NCBI GenBank assembly: GCA_015680685.1
Contig: MNCI01018115.1
Coordinates: 25,439-89,438, forward strand
Reading direction: 5' to 3'
DNA: 64,000 nucleotides
Origin: Gnetum montanum
Taxonomy: Eukaryota; Streptophyta; Gnetopsida; Gnetales; Gnetaceae
How positions within the stretch are numbered: position 1 is the stretch's first letter; every line of letters begins with the position of its first letter. Both the position numbers and the translations under genes were made by a program. The notes beneath the pieces were generated by a model that saw only the letters and a list, made by a program, of their open reading frames with translations, had not been told where the DNA came from and searched no databases. Below are positions 55,791 to 64,000 of this stretch, piece by piece.

Positions 55791-56590
55791 AATGTTGTTT
55801 TTTTCTGGGCAAACGTTGCTAAAAATTTGATGCAGTTCTTGCAAATGAATTTTCTATCATTTGGCAAATCCATAACCCTTTGATCTTTATAGATAATATT
55901 TCACAATTTTTGAATCAAGTATTCTTCCATATGGATTATAGACCCTTCCTTTTTTGACACAACCTCACACATGAAAACCCATCAAATTATTTTGAAGAAA
56001 ATGACTTTGCATTAGGTGTTGGCTTTTCTATTTTTTTCTTTTTTTTGTATTCCTAAATTTTTTCTTTTCTTAATTTCCTTATTGATGATTATAGTTAAAA
56101 CCTTTTTTAAAAAAAATTATTTTGAAGAATAATAGTTGCACTTTCAACCTATCTTTCCATGGGTCACATATCATTCTTCCTTATAAGGTAACTAACCATG
56201 TAAATTTCAAATAACTTAAGTAATAAACTTATTATACAGGGAAAAGGTAAGGCAACCTACCAATTAAAATTGTTGAAGCAGAAAGTTTGTAATAAACATA
56301 AAACCCTCAAAAATCTAGCAAGATACAGTTTCGCTTCAAACAAAATTCCATACCCATGTAGATGCAATTGCACCATTTCCAAATTCAAGGTAAGAGCAAG
56401 CAAAATCCTTCAACAAAGCTAAAATTTTAAAAACAAAAGTGAGAAAATAAAATTAAAAAACTAAAGAAACAAGGAAGAAAAAAAAACTCAAACTCTATTT
56501 CTATTCATGGAAAAATAGAAAACTTGTAAGAATAAAAGAGGCAGTGGCCAAAACAAAAGAAAGAGAGTGGTTCATTTTTTTTATTTATAC
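55791..56590. other. AT-rich intergenic DNA, no gene seen
   Basis: T-rich and A-rich tracts (56030-56110, 56440-56500). No repeat family was recognised until the RT relic that follows. Confidence 0.4.
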
Positions 56591-56679
56591 ATAATGTATA
56601 ATGCATATGCATTATACATCAAAGTTATTTTTGTTTGGTAAGAACATCACGTGCCATGGGAAAACTTATTTATTATTAC

Positions 56680-57365
56680 TATTTGAAGAGTTGGAAATCC
56701 TTGATGACTTTAAACAAGAAGTTCTTGAATTCAAATCTTTACTAACAACTCTAAAGTATGTATTTCTTGTTAATGGAAAGCCAATAGTCATCAATGTCAA
56801 CCTCACTAAAGAATAGAAAGGAAAGTTGCTAAAAGTTGTAAAAAATGGTCAATAGCCTTTCCTTGATCATATGATTAATTGACTAGAATAGATCCATGCA
56901 TATGCCAACACTAGATCTATACAAGCTCCATCATTAAACTAAATAGGTAGTCACAGAGGAGGTTGAATCCAAAACTAAAATAAGTTGTTAAAAACAAAGT
57001 TGAAAAACTTCTTAAAGCTAGATTCATCTATCCTATGGTAAATAGTAAGTGGGTAAGTTCACATGTTATTGTGCCAAAGAAAGGAGAACAATGGAGGATC
57101 TCTATAAACTTCAGGCTATTGAACATGGTCACATTCAAATATCATTTTCCATTGCCATTTGCGGACCAAGTATTAGATATAATTACAAGACACAATTACT
57201 GTAGCTTTCTAAATGGGTCTAGTGGCTATAACCAAATCCAAATTACAGTAGAAGACTAGGTTAGATAACTTTCATAAGTCCCTAGAAACATTTTGCATAT
57301 AAAACAATGTTCTTTGGCCTCTGTAATGCTCTTGCAACTTTCTAATGCTTAGTTCGAAACTGCAA
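56680..57365 (+). pseudogene. Gypsy reverse transcriptase fragment
   Basis: The connector TLKYVFLVNGKPIVINVNLT matches those of Elements 1 and 4, followed by MVNSKWVSSHVIVPKKGEQW, RISINFRLLNMVTFKYHFPL, PFADQVLDII, FLNGSSGYNQIQI and remnants of the SFGLCNA block. It stops before the catalytic FMDD. The Trp of WRI is kept here, unlike Element 4. No LTR is attached; it is a fragment of the same group. Confidence 0.85.
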
Positions 57366-57479
57366 AATCTTGCATGTTGGTCTTACCCAATCAAGAACTG
57401 ATCAGTGTATGGATTAGAAATAGCAACATCCTTTATGTTGAAAGATGATCCAGAAAGATGTTGACTATGTTATGATCTT

Positions 57480-58078
57480 TAGTGATATTCAAGCACTTTG
57501 TCACTATAAGGGACTATCATCATGGCATGGACAAGGATCTTAACCTCAATGACATGCTTGTGGCTAAGAGAAGGAGTTTCTTCCTGAAACTCCACTTTGG
57601 ACCCCTATTCTATATTAATGTTGTTGACTGCAAGGGGAACTACGGTATCACCATCAATGATTATTTCACCCCCATTGTAAGGTAGGTGAATTTCTCAATG
57701 GATGGACAAGGACACAGCTCATAGTTAATCTAGCCAAGGCCTCCCTAGGATGAGGTTGAATCTTGGTATTTTCTCCACCATCAAGAAGTTGACCATTGTG
57801 GGGAATTGCTTCCCTATCATAAAGTCCAAAGAAATATAGCATTTGATAACAACCCATGATCCATTGAAGGATTTGAGAGCTAAAGTCAATGTGTGTTGCA
57901 TATGTTTAGTTACACCTAAATGCTCAATGGTGGTATAGAGTATTATGTTCATTACCACTCCATTGTCAACATACACACTATGCAGTTTATATTGTCCTAA
58001 ACTTATGGTTATAAATAGACGATCCTTGGTTACGTTTCCATCTTGGGGATTATTTTTTATTTTTCTATCGCGAGGCAC
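57480..58078 (-). pseudogene. Tat-like retrotransposon protease fragment
   Basis: From 58078 downward 117 open codons give LFITISLGQYKLHSVYVDNG, VVMNIILYTTIEHLGVTK, and a PRFNLILGRPWLD ending. This is the retroviral-type protease of Tat/Ogre-like Ty3/gypsy elements (usual form VDxGSSxNIL...YNxILGRPWL). The catalytic Asp-Ser/Thr-Gly is Asp-Asn-Gly here. The following sequence to about 57480 resembles 59740-59900 on the same strand. This is a different element type from those of the nest. Confidence 0.75.
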
Positions 58079-58129
58079 TAGTCAAGATGTTGACCTCCAT
58101 TCCTATTAGTGAGAACATCCCCCCTAGCG

Positions 58130-58640
58130 AAGAATCCATCCATGCAGTGATGGTATTATCATTTGGTGGCATTTGACCATCATTTGGGCTCCATTTGATC
58201 ATCATTTGGCTACCATTTGGCTTTATCCCATGTTAGTTGATCTTTGGTTTAGTCCCTCTACATTATCCTACCCCTATAACCTTTGTTGACCATGTTTTAG
58301 CCTTGTTCAACATTATTTGATGGTGCCTAACCATCATTTGGCCTTTATTTAGCCTCATCTCAAGTTGTTTAGACTTTGGTCCATCTTACCTACTTTAACT
58401 CCCCTTTTATAGCCTCCGTTGATCATGCTTTAACATTAATTGACATCATTGGGTGGAGTTTGATCATCATTGGACCTTCATTTGACTTCATTCTACTATT
58501 ATTTGGCCTTTTTGTGACCTTATTTAGCCTTTGTTTTACCTTGTTTATATTCACTAACCTCTTATAGCCTTTGTGGACCTTTTTTGAACCCTGTTTGATC
58601 ATTAATGAGATATTTTTAGGCTTATCCATGCATAATTGCT
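58130..58640. repeat. Degenerate catttggc-type repeat region
   Basis: Many imperfect units of 12-16 bases of the form accatcatttggc, atttgatcatcatttggc and tttatttagcct. Open frames seen here are a by-product of the repetition. Confidence 0.6.
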
Positions 58641-58899
58641 AAATTATTTTATGTTATTTTGGCATTATTTGCTCATTTTATCACATAAGTGCTACTTAAT
58701 GTGCTTATGGTTGATATGCAGGATTGAAGTATAAACACCTAGAGATAAATTAGTGTGCCTTTAAGCCTAAGTGGATCTCATGATGATGTTGAATGATTCA
58801 TTGACCTTAATTACTTATATCTTGAGCCTAAGAGCCTAGTCAAGCACATAGCCTCAATAGAGAAACCTCTTGAGTGGCCTAAACACCTAGTTAAAACTC

Positions 58900-59090
58900 T
58901 TGACCTTGAGCCTGGTGACATTATACAAGACTTTTTAGTTGAGATTCCTGTTACAACATATAGTGGTAAGGAGAAAAAACTAAAATTAAGTTCCTCACTA
59001 GAACCTCAATAGGCTCAAGACATCATCAAGGTCCTCCAAGATAACATTAAGGTCACACCTAGAAGAACACCATTTTGAAGAAGTTAAAGA
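58900..59090 (+). pseudogene. Possible pol connector fragment
   Basis: GDIIQDFLVEIPVTTYSGKE and AQDIIKVLQDNIKVTPRRT with one stop between. The form resembles the segment before RT in Tat-like elements. Too short to be certain; bases 59100-59740 show nothing further. Confidence 0.25.
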
Positions 59091-59739
59091 AGCCTTGATG
59101 TGTAGATCCTTTTTCTCCTTGATGTGTTCATCTTTTTACTCTTGGTATTTGAGATTTTTCTTTGAAAAATTCTTTTTAATCTACTCCATAACATTGGTTA
59201 GTCTTTGAATCTCAGCTATTAGGTCTAAGTTTTTTTCTTAAGATATCAACATTCTGAATTAAGAGTTGCAATCTTTGTCTCCTTGTCATGTAAGATTCCT
59301 TTCATTTTAAAGCAAATATTTTGAAAGGAAATAATTTAATTACAAAATAAATCATACCTTTCTTCAAAGAAGATTTCATACAAGACTCTCCTTGATATTT
59401 AGGTTGGGTGGTGCATTCATGGAAGCTACCCCAAACATTGGAATGTATAGAAAGTCCACCAATGAGAGATCTGAACTCATTTGAAAGCCAAAGTAAGCAA
59501 GGGCTAAGTATAATGTAATAGAATGAAAAATGTAAGGAAATAACATAAATGCATAAATAAAGCTAAGACAAGGCTACTTGCTAAACTATACAAGGAAAAG
59601 AAGAAATGACTAAACACTTAATCATGCAATTGCTTTCTAATCTTTGAAAAATTAGGGAACTTATATAGTTTATGTTGCATGATTGTAGATTCTTCATTTT
59701 CCTTGCTCATAATGTTGAATGGGAGTTGTTCCCATGTTT

Positions 59740-59990
59740 CGTTGATGGTCCCAGTATCATTGATCTTGGCCTAGTCGATCTTGTCATGGTTCTGGACATT
59801 ATTTTTGGATATAGGGGTTTCTTCTCAAAACTCCACTTTTGATTCTTACTCTATGTCAATATTGTTATTAGACAAAAAAATTGTACTATCCCCATGAATG
59901 ATGATTTCACTATCTACTAATACTTAGCGTACCTAGCTAAACTAGTTTCCTTGTAGCATTGTCAATGATGAAAATTGTACTATCCCCATG
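59740..59990 (-). pseudogene. Second copy of Tat-like element fragment
   Basis: The stretch gggtttcttctcaaaactcc...ctatccccatgaatgatgattt aligns with 57560-57670 (gagtttcttcctgaaactcc...tcaccatcaatgattattt). It adjoins a minus-strand LTR on its right. Confidence 0.5.
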
Positions 59991-60034
59991 AATTTCAATT
60001 TGGGAAACTTATTCATCCCTCCATCCTTCTAAGT

Positions 60035-60761
60035 TCAACAATTCATACCATGTGTATGGTTTAGCTTATTGCAAGGTATATGATATCCAATGCTAGTAGG
60101 GCATCATTACTCCTAGCAAACATGGTGAAAATGAAAATATTTCCTAAGTATAAGTAAAACAAGTAACAAGTCTATCATAGTCTAAGGCGATGAATATATA
60201 TTCCTAATTTTACAAACATGTTTTGAACTTATGTAATTATTACTAGGATTACTAAGTACTTTGCTACTAGGCGAACTAGGTGATAATACTACTAGGTTAC
60301 CAAATGATCACACTTTATGCTCGAAATCAATCATATCTATTTTGCATACTAATAACATTAAAAGTAAAGTGTACTTTGAAAAACTAAAACATTGAGCTAG
60401 AAAATAGGAAAAATTATTCTAAGTAAAACAAGAAACTATGAGAATGCTACAATAGTATGAAATAGCTCGATCTTTATTGCTTGTCACACTTGTGTCCAAG
60501 TACAAGATGTTTGAATAAAGATGTTGTTTACGAAATCACACTACATTGCAGGAATTCACACTTCTAATCACTCAGTCTAAGTTCATGGAATAAAACTAAC
60601 AAAATTCTACTACTAGTGTAATGAAACTTATGTGAATCATGTGTCCAAGTGTTGCATTTATATGGCTACACATGTCCCGAGATATTGTATCAATGATGAC
60701 ATAGCATGCACTATGATATCATATCCACAATATCATTGTTTATTAAAAATGGACCCCATCA
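60035..60761 (-). repeat. Minus-strand LTR (right-hand element, M2)
   Basis: Ends ...gaccccatca at 60761 followed by TACCTCCACGAT, the complement of the purine tract. It contains the complement of the aaccnagtagtattatcacc and ggattactaag units of U5, a tttatatgg TATA (near 60656) and gatatcatatccacaatatc in U3. The left end (expected TGATGAGTGG) is not found, so it is truncated or more diverged there. Confidence 0.75.
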
Positions 60762-60773
60762 TACCTCCACGAT

Positions 60774-62417
60774 TGATTGAAAACTTGTCTTTGAGTTAAA
60801 ATAAAATAAGGATATAGCTCCTTACAAAATTGGGAGGTAGATTCAACCATACATGACTAACTGACTATATGCAAGACATTATATGTTGTAGTGGCATTTC
60901 ACAAAATTTGGAAACAAATGTATAACAAAACAACAAAACAAAAACTTGAGATAGCTTGATGTAGCTTAAGTAGTGCTTGGTGGTGGCAGCTCCTTCATTG
61001 GTTGCTTTTCCTTGTCATCAAGCCTTTAAAATTTATATCTGTTAAGTAATACTTGAAGTTTTTCTTCCTCTATTCTAGGTTCACACACCATCCATGCTAA
61101 TTGGATGATATGTGATGGAGCTTGTACATCCCATGAACATGGTAGCTACGAAAACATCTAATTGGCCTTAATGTACCACACTGCAAACTACCTCCTTTCT
61201 TCTTCAAATGCTCTAGTCATTTTATGCAACTTTTACTAATTTTTCATTCTTTTGGCTAGGTTGGCTACAACATCCTTCTAACCCTAGTAGCTAGCCTTTA
61301 CTATTTCTAGTTTCGAATTTGCCACATTAAGCTTATGCAAAACATCTTTCTACTGAGAAAATTCCTTCTTGTAAAATGCATACATGGCTACTACTTGTTG
61401 TTCTGGCTCATTTTTGGTTCTACCTACTATTAACATGGTTAGGTTAGCATAACAAAGGTTAGCTAACCCCATGTAATCTATCAAATCCTATATCTTTAGG
61501 TCTTTATTTTTTATCTCCACTTAGTTGACGTGGGCCATACTATCCAATATAGGCTATCAATTTGGGTTCTATGCTAAAATTGAGTTGATATGGACTTTAG
61601 CCATCTAGATTTCTTTTTCATTTACTTGCTTATACATGTCCACTTGATTGCAAAAGTGTTCTTTGAGCCTTTTATGCATTTTTGCTTCCATTTGTCATCA
61701 CTTATTTCTATGGTTGATTTAAAGATAGCAAATGAGTTTCTTGTAGTAATAGGTAAATCAAGAGATTTTTTTGGGGGAGAAGAAAAAGATGGAACTGTAG
61801 TGGAAGAGGCTTTTGCTCTTTTCCTTTCACCTTCCTTCACCAACTCACCACTTAAAACTGAATCCTTGAATGACTTTGAATGGGTGACTAGTGCTTTTGA
61901 AGGGAACATTATAAGAGAACTAGATTAGGGCACTTATGACTTAGAAGGGCTAGATGAGGAGGAAGATTTTAAAGCTTTTTTTTTTTTTGAAGAGGTTCCA
62001 AACTTGAAAGTTTTAGATGATGGGTAAGATTTTGGGATGGGTGCAAAAAGGTTTTTTTGGAAGGTTAGCTTCTTATTTTACTTGGCTAAAAAAGAACATA
62101 CATAAATGTGGCGCTCAACTTGATGATAGTAGCTACAAGAATTTATGAGATAAAAATAAAATTTTTGAGTAAAAAGTTTTCCTCCAGCTATAAGGGTTAG
62201 AGAGTTCTTTTTGTGACAGGTATTGAGTTTAATATAGTAACATCGAAACTGAGTTCCATTAACCTCAACATCATGTTTAGAGATGATATGGTCAAGGGTA
62301 CTCACTGTGTCCCTCTCTACTAAATAAAAGATTATGGGAAGGTTTGGTAACTCACCACAATAGGGGATAACATTGTAAGTCAGGTTTTGTTGTCAAAGTT
62401 GAATTTCCAAGCATGTG
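60774..62417 (-). pseudogene. 3' part and third-ORF relic of element M2
   Basis: After the complement of the hairpin block come broken minus-strand frames. From 62310: TVSTLDHIISKHDVEVNGTQ, CYYIKLNTCHKKNSLTLIAG and INSCSYYHQVERHIYVCSFL. Then comes a Lys/Ser-rich part (61990-61600), and near 61480 an IDYMGLANLCYANLTMLIV-type stretch that matches EYMGLANLRYENLAMLTM at 8868-8800. It is the same coiled-coil third ORF as in element M, again just upstream of the 3' LTR. A plus-strand frame over 61590-61928 is its shadow. Confidence 0.5.
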
Positions 62418-62657
62418 TGATGAGTGGCGAGGTACCCCTACACTCAACCATACGAATACGAGCATTTCACGCATGATCTGGTCGAACTCCGCAAATGGGC
62501 TAGTTGTGGCATCAAGACAATTATCCTTAGGTTGCAATTCAGTGTCTTCCCACCTAGACTAGTATTAACTTGTCACGTATGGTTTAGTCCAGAGTGAGGT
62601 GTATGACATGTTCCTATACTATTGCTACTCCTGAATACAATGGGAAATGATATTAAC
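62418..62657 (-). repeat. LTR fragment E (Element 3 family), interrupted
   Basis: 240 bp from TGATGAGTGGCGAGG to ...gggaaatgatattaac. It matches the complement of the last 240 bases of the Element 3 LTR. It breaks off in the middle of U5, exactly where the next LTR begins. Confidence 0.85.
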
Positions 62658-63657
62658 TGATGAGTGGTGAGGTACCCCTACACTCAACCATATGAAACGA
62701 GCGTAGCATGTGTGATCCGGTCGAACTCCGTAGACTAAATGCCTACACGCCTCATGGAACACTTAAGGTTAACCATTCATTGTCTTCCCAAACTTACTTG
62801 TAGTTTTCACAGTGTATGGTTAAGTAAGTCCGAGGTATATGCTTTTTATATCTTTTTATGTTTTTCTCCTATGCTATTAAGTTGAAGGGTTGAGAAACTA
62901 ACTAACTCTAACTAATGAACTAAGTCTAAATTAGCTAGTGTTAGCATCCGTTCCCACTTACCGTACATACCCTGAATCGATGCAATCATGGCTACCAAAC
63001 ACTAATCACCACTGGGATTACCACGCGTAATGCACGTGCTCGAAGTGGTTGTACTGAGGTACTTAACTAGGAGGAAAGGGTTGAGAAAGCTAATCTAGCC
63101 TAAGTGCGATGAGCAGCTGATTCCTTGACTAACTGTACACATCCTTGTGCACAACTACCACTAGGATTACCAAGCATAGATCTTGGATACGCCATTGGGT
63201 TACCAAGTAGTCATACTAGATGCTCGTAATCAAGTTGTACTCATACAGCGTTGCGATGAGCAACCGATTCCTTGACTAACCGTACACATCCTTAGATGCT
63301 TGTAATCAAGTCGTACTCATACCACATTCTAGGAGTTTAAGGGTGAGAGAGAAAATAATAAATAAAATCCTATTCCATGCACTGCAAGGTTTATCCAAGA
63401 AGTTCATCTTTATTGCCGTACACAACTTGTGTTTAAGTACAATGTTGCTCGAATAAAGATCCATTCACTTTAGGACTCCTACCATGGGCACATGGAAAAT
63501 ATTCTATCTCTGGAGTGATCAATCTACCAGAGTTTCCCTACTTCTAGCCTAGGATGAGGAAACAAGGGAGGGTTGCCTCTTATTTATAGATATGGTAGCA
63601 GACCACGATATCGTGTACGCAAAATTGCAGGGGATGACATGATATCACATCTCATCA
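62658..63657 (-). repeat. LTR F, inserted in LTR E
   Basis: 1000 bp, TGATGAGTGGTGAGG...CATCTCATCA, followed by TACCCCCATGAC (purine tract complement), so it is a 3' LTR whose element continues past 64000. The left third matches the solo LTR at 7874-8639. The middle includes a duplicated unit (atgctngtaatcaagt...gatgagcanccgattcc, twice in 63080-63330) like the extra segment of the Element 3 5' LTR. It contains the palindrome cacgatatcgtg near 63604. Confidence 0.9.
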
Positions 63658-64000
63658 TACCCCCATGACTGAATGAAAACTCATCCTCGAGTTCCTTACA
63701 AAATATTAGAAAGGTGTGGGATTATTGAGGGGAATGGAACTAATGGGATGACATGTGAACGGATCATCATTACAAGACTTGAAAAAATTTGTGTTCATGA
63801 CAACAAGGGTGAACACCTTATTACAATGACATCAGGCCTTAGTTGGCAGCTTGAGAGAAAGAGAGAGAGAAAGAAATGTTGCTACTGCCAACGCCAAGAT
63901 TGCACCTTTCATTGTCCATTGGTAAGCGCACCATCGATCTTGCTCCTTGCATAGCTGCTTCCAACACTGCTCCATTCCATGTGTTCCTTCCAGATCCAAT
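63658..64000 (-). mobile_element. Start (3' side) of element F, runs off the window
   Basis: The purine-tract complement (63658-63669) and the hairpin ACTCATCCTCGAGT (63679-63692) are followed by unassigned sequence. An (AG)n-rich stretch lies near 63852-63870. A plus-strand 93-codon frame (63673-63954) overlaps the hairpin and is not taken as a gene. Confidence 0.7.

Noticed and set aside
61590-61928. 112-codon plus-strand frame
   Set aside because: Shadow of the minus-strand third-ORF relic in element M2.
1-64000. tRNA, rRNA or snRNA genes
   Set aside because: No cloverleaf-like A/B box pairs or conserved rRNA segments were noticed on either strand; the tRNA-Asp matches are primer sites only.

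Overview
This is a plant nuclear window, AT-rich and almost entirely made of old, mutated LTR retrotransposons of the Ty3/gypsy superfamily. The LTRs run TGATGA...TCATCA. They are followed one base later by a primer-binding site that matches the 3' end of plant tRNA-Asp (best copy TAGGCGCCGTTGCTGGGGA), and are preceded by a purine tract of the form GTCATGGGGGTA. The tRNA-Asp primer and the gag-pro-RT-RNaseH-INT order point to the Athila/Tat side of Ty3/gypsy. The depth of nesting and the age of the copies fit a large-genome seed plant, perhaps a gymnosperm, but the species cannot be fixed from the sequence.

Layout. Bases 1-3465 hold nothing recognisable. From about 3470 to 46200 lies a set of nested insertions. 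Element 0 (+; protease relic, acidic ORF relic, 3' noncoding region) is cut by a truncated RTE-type LINE (-). It is also split by a minus-strand element M (LTRs at 6478-7297 and 45215-45685, flanked by gtgtg/gtgta). M contains a solo LTR (7874-8639, perfect ccagg duplication) and Element 1 (+; full but dead gag-pol). Element 1's 3' noncoding region is split by Element 2 (20846-33860, agtta/agttg) and by Element 4 (34884-44481, full but dead gag-pol). Element 2's 3' LTR is itself split by Element 3 (27394-33589, perfect ccttc duplication), the youngest-looking insertion. Elements 2 and 3 carry gag but no pol.

From 45686 to 51720 Element 0 appears to resume and carries a third ORF in the position between the 3' noncoding region and the 3' LTR. 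That ORF is split by a 3.5-kb non-autonomous LTR element S (-, 47248-50786) with a different primer site (tRNA-Met-like) and auxin-response-like motifs in its LTRs. Bases 51721-55790 are the only stretch that looks largely like unique host DNA: a TATA promoter with seed-type motifs in front of a short signal-peptide ORF (52350-52442), an unassigned ORF, tandem repeats, and a GC-rich patch with a broken minus-strand reading frame. Bases 55790-64000 return to gypsy relics: an RT fragment (+), Tat-like protease fragments (-), and three minus-strand LTRs, one inserted in another.

How it works together. No intact protein-coding gene of any size is visible. The copies show an autonomous set (Elements 1 and 4, gag-pol) and a non-autonomous set (Elements 0, 2, 3; gag or other ORFs without pol). 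They share LTR ends, primer site, purine tract, several conserved 3' noncoding blocks and a coiled-coil third ORF, which suggests the second set was mobilised by the first. Point mutations are mostly of C-to-T/G-to-A type, and both integrases have lysine (AAA) exactly at the catalytic glutamate position. There is a 715-base assembly gap (31542-32256) and one ambiguous base (40597) inside an apparent assembly duplication.
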